DNA of 64,000 nucleotides from Novibacillus thermophilus (GCF_002005165.1 NZ_CP019699.1:806001-870000), one strand, 5' to 3'; positions 34,353 through 43,422 are shown, counted from the stretch's first letter. Notes: generated from the sequence alone by a model not told the origin. Translations and numbers: made by a program.

Positions 34353-34380
34353 GGGCAGGTTGAAAGTCCTGTCTTTTTTT
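34353..34380 (+). terminator. Terminator after the IDEAL gene
   Basis: GGGCAGG and CCTGTCT form a 7-bp stem with two G-T pairs around TTGAAAGT, followed by six further T's. Confidence 0.7.
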
Positions 34381-34405
34381 GTGTGCCAAAATACAAACGC
34401 TATTG

Positions 34406-34470
34406 TTGACGGTTATTTATGGGGTGGTATAATGTTTTATAGGGATTAATTGATAATGAATTTCATTATT
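34406..34470 (+). promoter_or_regulatory. Promoter and Fur box of the siderophore importer
   Basis: TTGACG (34406-34411) and TATAAT (34428-34433) are 16 bp apart. About 17 bp downstream, TGATAATGAATTTCATTATT (34451-34470) is an almost perfect Fur box with inverted arms. Iron-loaded Fur should block the promoter, so the importer is made under iron limitation. Confidence 0.85.
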
Positions 34471-34498
34471 GTCCGTAATGAAACTAGAAGGAAGAGTC

Positions 34499-35451
34499 AT
34501 GAAAAAAGATATTTGATTGTCGCCCTCATTATGTTATCGACGCTGTCATTGTTTATCGGTGTTTCGTCCTTATCGCCAGCAGATCTTTTCGGGCTGACGG
34601 CCGAAAAGGCGCAAATTTTATTCATCAGCCGGATTCCCCGTCTCGTCAGTATCATTATAGCCGGCATGAGCATAAGCATTTGTGGGCTCATTATGCAACA
34701 ACTCAGCCAAAATAAGTTCGTCTCTCCGACAACGGCTGGGACGATGGATTCTGCCAGATTGGGCATTTTGGTGGCCATGATCGTATTCCCGGCTGCCGGA
34801 ATATTGCAGAAGATGGCCGTGGCCTTTGCTTTTGCCCTGCTTGGGACCCTTTTGTTTATGAAAATATTGGAGAAAATCAAATTTAAAAACTCGATATTTA
34901 TTCCCTTAGTCGGATTGATGCTAGGAAATATTATCAGTTCGATCGGGACCTTTTTCGCGTACAAGCACGATTTGATCCAGAGCATGAACACCTGGTTTCA
35001 CGGCGACTTTTCGATGATTATTGGCGGGCAATACGAATTAATTTATGTGAGTCTCCCTTTTGTTCTGTTAGCGTACCTTTTTGCCAATAAGTTTACAGTT
35101 GCTGGCATGGGGGAGGATTTTTCAAAAAATTTAGGATTGCACTACAGGCGAATTGTCAATCTCGGGTTGATTATCGTCGCCCTCGTGACGTCTTCCATCG
35201 TCTTGACAGTGGGGATGATCCCTTTTTTAGGGCTGATTATTCCGAATATTGTCAGCATCTATCAAGGGGACCACTTGAAGAAAAGCCTTTCTCACACCGC
35301 TTTGTTAGGGGCAGTTTTCCTCTTGTTTTGTGACATTCTCGGCCGTGTCGTCATTTATCCGTACGAAATATCGATCAGCTTAACGGTCGGGATCATTGGA
35401 AGCGGTATTTTCATCTATCTGCTGGTGAGGAGAAGGGCTTATGCATCTTAG
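34499..35451 (+). CDS. yclN: Siderophore ABC importer permease 1 (YclN/FatD-like)
   Basis: An iron-siderophore permease of the FecCD class with about nine helices. RIPRLVSIIIAGMSISICGL, QNKFVSPTTAGTMDSARLG and the coupling loop GMGEDFSKNLGLHYRRIV are present. The 5' end is odd: the best start, ATG at 34499 after AGAAGGAAGAG, is one base out of frame and meets a stop after five codons. Adding one A to the A6 run at 34502-34507 gives MKKRYLIVALIML, a normal start. Otherwise translation would begin at TTG 34513 or inside the Fur box. It is the first of four genes in YclNOPQ order. Confidence 0.88.
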
Positions 35452-36391
35452 GGTAAAAACTGGGCTGCTAGTGATCATTGCCGTCTTGTCGATTGCTGCT
35501 TATTTGTTTGTCAACATTGGCAGTAACTGGAGTTACGCCCTGGCGCGAAGAGGAGGGGAGATCCTTGCCATCGTATTGACTGGAGGTGCCATTGGGTACT
35601 CCACGTTAGTGTTTCAAACGATTACGAACAACCGAATTTTAACTCCGAGCATTATCGGCTTGGATTCCCTGTACTTGTTAATTCAAACCGTTGTCATCTT
35701 TTTCTTTGGCTCTTCTACGCTGGCCGTGATGGACAGCCAGTTTAACTTTGTCGTTTCCGTCGGGCTGATGATTTTGTTCGCCGGTGTGCTGTACAAAGTC
35801 TTGTTTAAGCGGGAAGGGCAAAACATATACTTTCTGTTGTTGATCGGGCTGATTTTTGGCATTTTGTTTGACAGTATCGCCTCGTTTATGCAAGTGCTGA
35901 TCGACCCGAATGAATTCCTCGTCGTTCAGGACAGAATGTTTGCCAGCATTAACAATGTCAACCGGGAACTGCTCTTCATCTCGACGCTGGCTATGCTGGT
36001 CGTCATTGGCTACAGCGCCCGATTTTTTAAATTTTTAGACGTCCTTTCGTTAGGGAGAGATCACGCGGTCAACTTAGGGATCGACTACGATTATGTCGTG
36101 AAACGGTTGTTGCTCGTCGTTGCCGTTCTCGTCTCTATCGCGACGGCTTTAATCGGACCGATCACATTCTTAGGGCTACTCGTCGTGAATGTCGCCTACG
36201 AGTTTTTAAAGACATACCGGCATCGGTATTTAATCGCCGGATCTGTGCTGATCAGCGTGACGGCGTTGGCGGGGGGACAGTTCATTGTGAAAGAAGTGTT
36301 TACTTTCTCCACTACGTTGAGTGTCATTGTCAACTTTATCGGCGGGATCTACTTCATCTACTTGCTGTTAAAGGAGAATCGGTCATGGTAA
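35441..36391 (+). CDS. yclO: Siderophore ABC importer permease 2 (YclO/FatC-like)
   Basis: A 316-residue FecCD-class permease that pairs with the first. It overlaps that gene by 11 bp. GGAIGYSTLVFQTITNNRILTPSIIGLDSLY and the coupling loop LSLGRDHAVNLGIDYDYVVKR are typical. GAGGAGAAGG precedes the ATG. The two permeases form the membrane channel for a ferric siderophore, probably of the petrobactin or catecholate type by analogy with YclNOPQ. Confidence 0.92.
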   Translation: MHLRVKTGLLVIIAVLSIAAYLFVNIGSNWSYALARRGGEILAIVLTGGAIGYSTLVFQTITNNRILTPSIIGLDSLYLLIQTVVIFFFGSSTLAVMDSQFNFVVSVGLMILFAGVLYKVLFKREGQNIYFLLLIGLIFGILFDSIASFMQVLIDPNEFLVVQDRMFASINNVNRELLFISTLAMLVVIGYSARFFKFLDVLSLGRDHAVNLGIDYDYVVKRLLLVVAVLVSIATALIGPITFLGLLVVNVAYEFLKTYRHRYLIAGSVLISVTALAGGQFIVKEVFTFSTTLSVIVNFIGGIYFIYLLLKENRSW

Positions 36392-37143
36392 GTGTAAAAA
36401 ACGTGTTCAAAAGGTACAGCGGCAAAAATGTCGTGGACAACGTATCCGTCACGATCCAGAAAGGGAAAATCACTTCTTTTATCGGGCCGAACGGCGCCGG
36501 GAAAAGCACGCTGATTTCCATGATCAGCCGCCTGATCGCAAAAGACGGCGGCGAGATCTACATAGAGGAAAAAGAAATCGGCAAGTGCAAGAGTCATGAG
36601 CTTGCCAAAAAAATCTCAATCTTGAAGCAAACCAACCACATTAACTTGCGCTTGACAGTGAGGGAATTGGTGAGCTTCGGGCGTTTTCCCTATTCCCAGG
36701 GAAGATTGACTCAAGACGATTGGGACCATGTGGACAGCGCCATTCAATACATGGGCCTGGAGGACATACAACACAAGTACTTAGATCAGCTGAGCGGCGG
36801 GCAAAGGCAAAGGGCCTACATCGCCATGGTCATTGCCCAGGATACGGACTACATTCTGTTAGATGAACCGCTGAACAATCTGGATATGAAACATTCCGTC
36901 CAGATTATGAAGACGTTGAGGCGATTAGTAGATGAGTTGGGCAAGACGATTGTGATTGTCATCCACGACATTAATTTCGCTTCCGTGTACTCGGACTACA
37001 TCGTGGCGTTGAAAGACGGCAAAATTGTCAAAGAAGGACCAACGGAGGAGATCATCAACCAGCCGGCACTAAAAGAAATTTACGATATGGACATTAGTGT
37101 CCGGGATATTAACCGCTGTAAAATTTGCGTGTACTTCTCCTAA
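36385..37143 (+). CDS. yclP: Siderophore ABC importer ATPase (YclP-like)
   Basis: A 252-residue ATPase with Walker A GPNGAGKST (~33-41), signature LSGGQRQRAYIA (~136) and Walker B YILLDEPLNNLD. It overlaps permease 2 by 7 bp and has AAAGGAG upstream. It drives release of the ferric siderophore into the cytoplasm. Confidence 0.94.
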   Translation: MVSVKNVFKRYSGKNVVDNVSVTIQKGKITSFIGPNGAGKSTLISMISRLIAKDGGEIYIEEKEIGKCKSHELAKKISILKQTNHINLRLTVRELVSFGRFPYSQGRLTQDDWDHVDSAIQYMGLEDIQHKYLDQLSGGQRQRAYIAMVIAQDTDYILLDEPLNNLDMKHSVQIMKTLRRLVDELGKTIVIVIHDINFASVYSDYIVALKDGKIVKEGPTEEIINQPALKEIYDMDISVRDINRCKICVYFS

Positions 37144-37151
37144 AAAAGTAA

Positions 37152-37181
37152 TTGAAAATGATTCTCAATATCATGTATAAT
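37152..37181 (+). promoter_or_regulatory. Second promoter with Fur box, for the binding protein
   Basis: TTGAAA (37152-37157) and TATAAT (37176-37181) are 18 bp apart. A Fur-box-like TGAAAATGATTCTCAATATC covers the -35 and spacer (about 37153-37172). The binding-protein gene can therefore be transcribed separately and at a higher level, also under iron control. Confidence 0.75.
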
Positions 37182-37217
37182 GTACTCAGTCAAAATACAT
37201 GCATGGAGGTCATCATG

Positions 37218-38207
37218 ATGAAAAGAGCGGTGTGGCTCCTTGTCGCACTTGTGGCGATCATAGCGTTGCTTGTGGCTTGCGGCACCGACAGTGCCGATGA
37301 GGCGTCTGCAGGAACCGGGTCCGATGTAGAGTCGGAACAACCGCAAGCGGATTCTCTGCAACCCCAAAGTGAAGAACTGACGGTCACTCACGAATTAGGT
37401 GAAACAACCGTCAAGAAAAACCCGGAGACTGTGGTCGTCTTTGATTTTGGCATACTGGATTCGCTCGATAAACTGGGAGTGGAGGTAGCAGGTGTCGCCC
37501 AGGACAGCCTTCCGCCTTACTTGTCGCAGTACGAAGCAGACCCATACGAAAATATTGGGAGTCTGAAAGAGCCTGACTTTGAGAAGATTGCTGAGATGGA
37601 ACCGGACCTTATCATTATTTCCGGAAGGCAGACAGAAGTGTATGACCAGCTTGCCGACATCGCCCCGACGGTATTTATGGGGGTCGACTTTGAGAATTAC
37701 ATCGAATCTTTTAAACACAATATGACCACACTTGGTGAGATATTCGACAAGCAGTCCGAAGTAGAAGCTGAGTTGCAAGCGATAGACGACGCCATCAACG
37801 CTTTGCATGAGAAAGCTTCTGCCAGTGGCAAAAACGCGTTGATCGTGTTGACCACTGGAGGCAAAGTGAGCGCCTACGGTCCTGGCTCCCGCTTCGGGTT
37901 TGTCCATGACGTCTTCGGGATTGCAGCTGTTGATGAGAACATTGAGGCATCCACCCACGGACAGAGCATTTCGTTTGAATACATCGCAGAAAAAGATCCA
38001 GATTATCTGTTTGTTATCGATCGAGATTCCGCCATAGGTGAAGGGGAGGCGGCGAAGCAAGTCATAGAAAATGACTTAGTGAAAAAGACGAAGGCGTACC
38101 AAAACGACAATATCATCTACTTGGACCCAAATAACTGGTACCTGTCCGGCGGCGGCCTCGTATCTGTTATGGAAATGGTGAAAGAGGTAGACGAAGCGAT
38201 CCAATAG
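37218..38207 (+). CDS. yclQ: Siderophore-binding lipoprotein (YclQ-like)
   Basis: A 329-residue lipoprotein that delivers ferric siderophore to the permeases. The signal peptide ends in LLVAC, followed by a Ser/Gln/Glu-rich linker. The class III binding-protein fold is visible: TVVFDFGILDSLDKLGVEVA, EPDFEKIAEMEPDLIIISGR and DPDYLFVIDRD. The ATG at 37218 has GGAGGT 7 bases upstream; the adjacent ATG at 37215 is too close. Confidence 0.93.
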   Translation: MKRAVWLLVALVAIIALLVACGTDSADEASAGTGSDVESEQPQADSLQPQSEELTVTHELGETTVKKNPETVVVFDFGILDSLDKLGVEVAGVAQDSLPPYLSQYEADPYENIGSLKEPDFEKIAEMEPDLIIISGRQTEVYDQLADIAPTVFMGVDFENYIESFKHNMTTLGEIFDKQSEVEAELQAIDDAINALHEKASASGKNALIVLTTGGKVSAYGPGSRFGFVHDVFGIAAVDENIEASTHGQSISFEYIAEKDPDYLFVIDRDSAIGEGEAAKQVIENDLVKKTKAYQNDNIIYLDPNNWYLSGGGLVSVMEMVKEVDEAIQ

Positions 38208-38228
38208 GAAATCCACAGCATGCTTCGT

Positions 38229-38268
38229 GACATAGCGTAGAGTGGTCTCATTCTACGCTATGTCTTTT
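38229..38268 (+). terminator. Terminator of the siderophore operon
   Basis: GACATAGCGTAGA and TCTACGCTATGTC form a perfect 13-bp stem with a 10-nt loop, followed by TTTT. It lies between convergent units and may also stop minus-strand transcripts. Confidence 0.85.
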
Positions 38269-38330
38269 GATGGAAGTGGATTGACAAAGTGCCGGCGCGC
38301 TCTCAGCGTACTTCCTCTGGGGAGACGGGG

Positions 38331-38734
38331 TTACTTTTTCACTATTTCATTCATAGACTGTGCCAATCTCTTGTAATACCACCACGCACAAAACCAGAAC
38401 AGCACGTATATTGTGAGAAAGATGAGTAAGCAGGTCATCATCACGCCCCTATCAAGCGGGATCCAGTTTAAACGAATGGCGGTGGGAAAAAAGACGGCGA
38501 GGGACGTGAGACCGTGAATGACCGTTTGCTTTAAGCGACTCCACCTTTCGATGTCGAACATGAGTGATGACAGCCCAAAATATATTCCGAGCGCGAGACT
38601 GACCGCCATATCTGTCCACAATTTAGAGACGGGGACTTCAATGGCTAGCACGTTCAAAACCGTGAGGACGATGAAAAAAAGGATCCCCCGAAGCTCGTAC
38701 CCGCTATCATCCGCTTCAACACGTTAATTCCCAT
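38331..38734 (-). pseudogene. DUF3021-type membrane protein, one-base frameshift near the start
   Basis: The main frame encodes a four-helix protein ending WYYKRLAQSMNEIVKK, typical of DUF3021 proteins that accompany LytTR regulators. Its N-terminal helix lies in another frame: ATG at 38734 behind a perfect AGGAGG gives MGINVLKRMIAGTSFGGSFF. The frames join to IVLTVLNVLAIEV if one base is added to the A7 run at 38674-38680. The restored protein is ~134 residues, normal for the family. The ATG overlaps the end of the LytTR gene by 11 bp. Confidence 0.8.
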
Positions 38735-39194
38735 GTGTCAAACCTCCTGAAAGCAATTTTTCCTTTAATTGGGCGACATACTTCCGTGAGACGTACTCTT
38801 TGTTGCCCGATGTAAAGTGCACGCACAAGTTGCCGTTAAACGCCAATTCAAACCGCTGAATGCGGTTCAGATTTCCAATGACGGATTTGGAAAAGCGTGT
38901 AAATTGATGCGGTTCCAGCAGGGATTCTGCTTCGTACAGTTTCATTTTGAGTTCAATCCGCTGCTTTTGTACAGCGGCATACACTTTTCGATTTTCAGCA
39001 TACACGTAGTCGATCTCGTTTGGGTCGAGCAAGACCGACTGTTCCGCATCGATTCCTAAGAGCCGGATCGGCTTCGTGCTTTTCACCATTCTGACTAAAG
39101 TCTCCAGCTCTTTTGTCCATTCTTTCGCCTGGATGGTGACAGTCGTTTCTTCGTACTTTTCGCTAATGTCAATGTGAACGTTCAATGTGTCCAT
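38724..39194 (-). CDS. LytTR-domain DNA-binding regulator
   Basis: A 156-residue regulator lacking a receiver domain. The C-terminal ~95 residues form a LytTR DNA-binding domain (VLLDPNEIDYVYAENRKVYA, FTRFSKSVIGNLNRIQRFE, VSRKYVAQLKEKL). It is coupled to the DUF3021 membrane protein. In such pairs the membrane partner is thought to inhibit the regulator, and they often control transporters or competence-like functions. The direct target is not evident here. Confidence 0.9.
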   Translation of the reverse strand: MDTLNVHIDISEKYEETTVTIQAKEWTKELETLVRMVKSTKPIRLLGIDAEQSVLLDPNEIDYVYAENRKVYAAVQKQRIELKMKLYEAESLLEPHQFTRFSKSVIGNLNRIQRFELAFNGNLCVHFTSGNKEYVSRKYVAQLKEKLLSGGLTHGN

Positions 39195-39351
39195 CACCCC
39201 GATCTGTCTATCACCAGTATGATCGATGGGTTCTTTTTTCGCTACGTCTTTATCATAACCTGTACCGTGTTGGGATTGAAATGTCGAAAATCTCGGATGA
39301 AAGGGGACCGGCCCTTCCGTTAAAGGAAGCGTGGGAGGCGGCGAGAACGTG

Positions 39352-39380
39352 TTGACAGAGGGGAAGGGGTGCGGTACTTT
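39352..39380 (+). promoter_or_regulatory. Promoter of the CDGSH gene
   Basis: A perfect TTGACA (39352-39357), 17 bp before TACTTT (39375-39380), 33 bp upstream of the start codon. Confidence 0.6.
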
Positions 39381-39412
39381 AACATATAAAGCTGACTGAA
39401 AGGAGTTTACAT

Positions 39413-39610
39413 ATGGCTGACGTCACGATTAAAGTACGGGATAACGGTCCGTATATTGTATCCGGGGATGTAGAATTAGTGGACGCTGAAGGCAATCGCT
39501 TTGAAACGAAGCCAAAATTTTCATTGTGTCGCTGTGGTCTATCTGAGAACAAACCTTTTTGTGACGGCTCTCACAAAGAAAATTTTGAAAGTCGTGTTCG
39601 GGCTCGATAA
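39413..39610 (+). CDS. CDGSH iron-sulfur domain protein
   Basis: A 65-residue protein with the complete 2Fe-2S ligand set CRCGLSENKPFCDGSH (three Cys, one His) at residues ~42-57. Such small proteins bind a redox-active, pH-labile cluster, probably for cluster transfer or redox sensing. AAAGGAG precedes the ATG. It is convergent with the response-regulator gene. Confidence 0.93.
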   Translation: MADVTIKVRDNGPYIVSGDVELVDAEGNRFETKPKFSLCRCGLSENKPFCDGSHKENFESRVRAR

Positions 39611-39650
39611 TCCCACACCAAAGGCGGTTCCGGTTTCCAGGGGAACCGCT

Positions 39651-40580
39651 TTACGAATGTTCTGTTGAGGTGATGTGCTGTTTTGCTTCAAAATAGAGGG
39701 CTTGAATGAACTTTCTCGCATTGATTCGAACGCGGGAAGCAGATGACGGTGCGTTGTGTTTAAGCTCAGTCATTCTATCCCGTACAACTGTAAAATCAAA
39801 AAAGACGGTCGCGTAACGTTCGAATGTCGGATTGGAAAAATCGGTCAGTCCGAGAGAAGCCAAGTGGTTAAGTGCTTGATAAATCGTTCTGCGCACTCGT
39901 TGCTGGGATGCTTTAACCTCTCTGTTTAGTTCTTCTGTGGTCGCCTTTCTTCCAAGATTTTGACGAGCGATTTGGGTAAACACCTGTTTGAGGGGAGGTA
40001 AGCTGTTCGTCAGCACTTCATCGCTTGCAATGTAATTTAAAATGTCGATTAAGTCTTTAGCCCCTTTTTCACCGATGACGCCTAACTCAGAGAGGATGAT
40101 CCGCCCCGATGTCGTTAACTGCTGGGTAAAAGAGTGTCGGCTGTCATACGCAGGCGCACTTGGCTGAAGCACGTTGCTTACAGATAAGTGGATCTCCCGG
40201 ATAGACCTCTCTAAACGTATGCGTTCAGTTACTTTTTTCACGACCGACTGTACTTCTACTCTGTTAATGGGCTTGGTAATAAAATACTCTACTCCGAGCG
40301 AGTAGGCTTCAGCGACCAATTCTTTGGCTTCGACTTGGGAAATCATGACGTATTTTCCTTTGAATGCACTTCCAATACTGCGGATAGTTTCAATTCCGTC
40401 CCGTACAGGCATTAAGAGATCAATGAGTACAATGTCTACTTGCTTTAGGGACAGCAGGTGTTCGTCTAACATTGAGCCGTTTTCTGCCTCTCCCACGACC
40501 TTTCCAAGGTCTCCATCCTCGATAATTTCGGTCAACATCGAGCGGATGGCCACATCGTCATCAACGATATAAAAACGCAT
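39651..40580 (-). CDS. GlnL/YcbB-type response regulator
   Basis: A 309-residue cytosolic regulator. The receiver domain has acidic residues DDD at 7-9, the phosphoacceptor Asp near 54 (VLIDLLMP) and Lys near 105 (ITKPINR). The C-terminal half matches the YcbB domain (GVIGEKGAKDLIDIL, LKQVFTQIARQNLG, QQRVRRTIYQAL, DFSNPTFERYATVFFDF). Bacillus GlnL works with kinase GlnK and controls glutamine uptake. A GlnK-like kinase lies 3 kb away on the other strand. The ATG at 40580 is the first codon of the fold. Confidence 0.92.
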   Translation of the reverse strand: MRFYIVDDDVAIRSMLTEIIEDGDLGKVVGEAENGSMLDEHLLSLKQVDIVLIDLLMPVRDGIETIRSIGSAFKGKYVMISQVEAKELVAEAYSLGVEYFITKPINRVEVQSVVKKVTERIRLERSIREIHLSVSNVLQPSAPAYDSRHSFTQQLTTSGRIILSELGVIGEKGAKDLIDILNYIASDEVLTNSLPPLKQVFTQIARQNLGRKATTEELNREVKASQQRVRRTIYQALNHLASLGLTDFSNPTFERYATVFFDFTVVRDRMTELKHNAPSSASRVRINARKFIQALYFEAKQHITSTEHS

Positions 40581-40649
40581 GACATCGTTCACACCTTTTG
40601 AATCCACGGTAAAATTCAGACGGATGATACGACGCGTGGTTGGATAAGT

Positions 40650-40677
40650 TGTAGTTTATCGTTAAATCATGTAGTTT
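40650..40677 (+). promoter_or_regulatory. Direct repeat TGTAGTTT, 20-bp spacing (candidate operator)
   Basis: Two identical octamers TGTAGTTT start at 40650 and 40670, exactly 20 bp apart, about two helical turns, in the divergent region between the response regulator and the carboxypeptidase. Related octamers with the same spacing occur before the symporter gene (44873 and 44893). Direct repeats are the kind of site used by GlnL-type regulators. Binding is inference. Confidence 0.4.
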
Positions 40678-40742
40678 TCAATATAGGATGAATGTATGTC
40701 CATGACTTCAAGTGGTACCACCCGCTAGAGGCTGTGAAGGAG

Positions 40743-40772
40743 GTGACACGCGAGAATCTTGTATCGTGTCAC
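40743..40772 (+). other. Leader hairpin holding a perfect ribosome-site sequence
   Basis: GTGACACG (40743-40750) and CGTGTCAC (40765-40772) form an 8-bp stem in the carboxypeptidase leader. The sequence AAGGAGGTGA overlaps its 5' arm, yet no gene of useful length starts behind it; only a six-codon TTG frame does. The real ribosome site (GAGGGGG) is further downstream. It may be a leader regulatory structure. Confidence 0.4.
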
Positions 40773-40815
40773 GTGGTAGCATTCCGCTGAACAAACATTA
40801 GAGGGGGTTGAGATA

Positions 40816-43422
40816 GTGAAAAGATCGATTGTCGTGTTGTTATCGGCTATTTTACTCATGACACCCGTGATGACTGGAGCTTTAGCCAGTCCGAGTCAAG
40901 AGGCAGACGAGCTGAGAGCGGCGGCGCAACCTGAACTAGAAGAAGGGAAACGGGTCCGTATTCTCGTGCCGGGGAGCGACGTCTTTTACGAGATGCAAAG
41001 TGCAGGGTACGATTTCGCCGGCGGTATAGAACGCCTCCCTGAAGGCATCGAAGTGGACGCGATTCTCACGAAAGAACAGCTAGACGCATTGCCAGATTTC
41101 GGTGCCAAATTGGCAGATGAGGGCGCTTCCACACAAGCTTCCCCTTCACCGCATATTAAAAAACGTCCACGTGCCGCACAGAGCACCGACACCGTCGTCA
41201 TCGGTCGGGTCGACTGGTTTACGACAAAAGGACAAGGGTTTTTGTCTGTCGAAGCGAAGTCTTCCGCTGAAAGTGACGCTGACTTGACACTGTCCTGGGA
41301 CAGTGGATCAGTACAGATGGATGCTTTCGTCGACTCCGGCGAATACATGTATCACCGCATCTTGGCGAAAGTGGATGGACCTCGGCCCGATACGGTCACA
41401 GTGACAAGCTCCTTTGGGTCTGAAGCAACTGCTGCAGTGAACGACTGGCTCTACTCCGTCGAGGCAGATATTGACCGACCGGGGTATCAGTACGGTTTTA
41501 TTGACGGTTACATGCATCCTACCGAAATTTATGATCGCATCGAGCAGTTAGCCGCAGAACATCCAAATATCACCGAGATTGTCGAGCTGCCGAACAAGAC
41601 GAACGGTTACCGGCGGCACGCTCAAGCGCAGTTTGGCTCAGGTGTCGAAAACGGGGATCTCGACAGTACATTTTACGTAACATCGAAGATGTACGGCCAT
41701 GAAGGTGGCAATGATATCACCGTGGCGTTAATCGGTCAGCCAGGATTGGACAAGACTACCGTATCTGTCGACGGAAACGACATTACAGTACATCTTGCCC
41801 AAGACAGTGATTCTTCAGAGATAGTGAGTACGGCTGCTGAGGTCGTTGACGCCATCAACGCCCATTCTGAGGCGAGTGAACTTGTGACTGCACATTTGTA
41901 TCGCAACGGGGATGGCTCTGGTGTAGTCAGTGAAGCAGCGGCAACGAGGTTGTCGGACTTCTTGAGTGCACCAGAAGACATCTCCCGCGAGCCGTTCACG
42001 ATTCGAGCCCTGCGCATTGGTCAGAACCGCGACGGATCGAAACCCGGCGTCCTCATTCAAGCTCAGGATCACGCCCGGGAGTGGGTGACCCCTTTAGTCG
42101 CCCTCGAGGCGGCCGAGCGGCTCCTCGCGAACTACGAGCATGACGAAATGACCAGGCAAATTGTAGAAAATGTGGACATCTTCATCATACCGTCGAACAA
42201 CCCCGACGGCGCTCACTACAGTTTCTTCGACCGGAACATGCAACGCCGCAACATGACCAACCACTGCGGTCCGGAAAACTCCGATCCCGGGCGGCGCGGG
42301 AACTGGGGAGTTGACCTCAATCGAAACTATTCAGTCGGTTCCATTTTTGACGGTTACAGCGGCGGTTCTTCCGACTGTACCTCTGATACGTATGCCGGTC
42401 CTGGTGAACTGTCGGAGCCAGAAGCGCAGAACGTCGTCTGGTTGGCAGAAAATTTCTCAAACATCAAGTTCTTTATGACCGTGCACAGTTATGGCGGCCA
42501 ACTGTTTTGGCAGCCGGGGGCTTACATTGCCGAAGGTCGGATTACGACACCGCGCCCGCCGCTCAAGGACGAGCAGTACTACTGGGAAATGGCCGAACAG
42601 ATTTTGTCCAACGTCAAAAGCTTGCGTGACTCCGTCGTGCAGCCGCGTAACGTGGGCGGATCTGCCGATGTCCTCTACTCTTCAGCCGGAAACGTCCGCG
42701 AGGAGCTTTACAACAACTATGGCATTTATTCCTTCGGCTGGGAGATTGGCGGGTCGCAGTGGGACCCGGACCAAGATAGATGGGTGGGGGCAGGCGGATT
42801 CCAACCCGAATGGCAAGAGGCGAATCTCCAGTACCAGGAGTACGCGAGCGGTGTGATCAAAATGTTTGAGATTGCGATGGAGTACGGGATGGACGAAGAT
42901 CCTGCCACCACGCGGCTGATGCAAGACCGTCAACCCGACGGTACAGTCAACGTTACGTTTTCAACGAGTGAGCCGGCGGCGATCCACTACACGACAGACG
43001 GAAGTGAACCGACGCAAGATTCACCGACTTACGAAGCCGCCGACATCCGCGAGCCCGGAGAGGTCATTCAGGTGGCTGAAACGACGACCTTTCGCTGGAT
43101 ATCGGTAGATGTTAAAGGGAATACCGAAGAGGAAAGGGCGTTCACCGTGCAAGTCGATATAGATGCTGACGGCATGACGAAACTCGTCGACCAGTTTGAG
43201 CAGGAAGGCGAATTGAAGAACCGTGAGGTGGCGCGGTCTTTACACGTTCACTTGACGGCTGTGCATCGCTTTGAAGAGCAAGGGGCTGCCGATAGAGTGG
43301 TCAAACATATGAAAAACTTTATCCAGTTGCTGGATCACCACAAAGATCAAGGATTAGTGTCCGACTACGCCTATCACGTGTTGAAAGATGATGCCGACTA
43401 CGTGATAGACAAGTGGCAATAA
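40816..43422 (+). CDS. Secreted M14 zinc carboxypeptidase with FIMAH domain
   Basis: An 868-residue exported enzyme that should remove C-terminal amino acids from peptides. A cleavable signal peptide ends near ALA-SPSQ. The M14 zinc ligands are HARE (His ~419, Glu ~422) and the His of TVHSYGG (~557); the catalytic Glu is in FGWEIGG (~643). A ~95-residue beta-rich insert (about 297-390, TVSVDGNDITVHLAQDS) splits the catalytic domain. Near 725-760 a chitobiase-C-like piece reads TTDGSEPTQDSPTY. The last ~80 residues match a FIMAH helical domain. The 235-bp divergent leader separates it from the response regulator. Confidence 0.9.
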   Translation: MKRSIVVLLSAILLMTPVMTGALASPSQEADELRAAAQPELEEGKRVRILVPGSDVFYEMQSAGYDFAGGIERLPEGIEVDAILTKEQLDALPDFGAKLADEGASTQASPSPHIKKRPRAAQSTDTVVIGRVDWFTTKGQGFLSVEAKSSAESDADLTLSWDSGSVQMDAFVDSGEYMYHRILAKVDGPRPDTVTVTSSFGSEATAAVNDWLYSVEADIDRPGYQYGFIDGYMHPTEIYDRIEQLAAEHPNITEIVELPNKTNGYRRHAQAQFGSGVENGDLDSTFYVTSKMYGHEGGNDITVALIGQPGLDKTTVSVDGNDITVHLAQDSDSSEIVSTAAEVVDAINAHSEASELVTAHLYRNGDGSGVVSEAAATRLSDFLSAPEDISREPFTIRALRIGQNRDGSKPGVLIQAQDHAREWVTPLVALEAAERLLANYEHDEMTRQIVENVDIFIIPSNNPDGAHYSFFDRNMQRRNMTNHCGPENSDPGRRGNWGVDLNRNYSVGSIFDGYSGGSSDCTSDTYAGPGELSEPEAQNVVWLAENFSNIKFFMTVHSYGGQLFWQPGAYIAEGRITTPRPPLKDEQYYWEMAEQILSNVKSLRDSVVQPRNVGGSADVLYSSAGNVREELYNNYGIYSFGWEIGGSQWDPDQDRWVGAGGFQPEWQEANLQYQEYASGVIKMFEIAMEYGMDEDPATTRLMQDRQPDGTVNVTFSTSEPAAIHYTTDGSEPTQDSPTYEAADIREPGEVIQVAETTTFRWISVDVKGNTEEERAFTVQVDIDADGMTKLVDQFEQEGELKNREVARSLHVHLTAVHRFEEQGAADRVVKHMKNFIQLLDHHKDQGLVSDYAYHVLKDDADYVIDKWQ

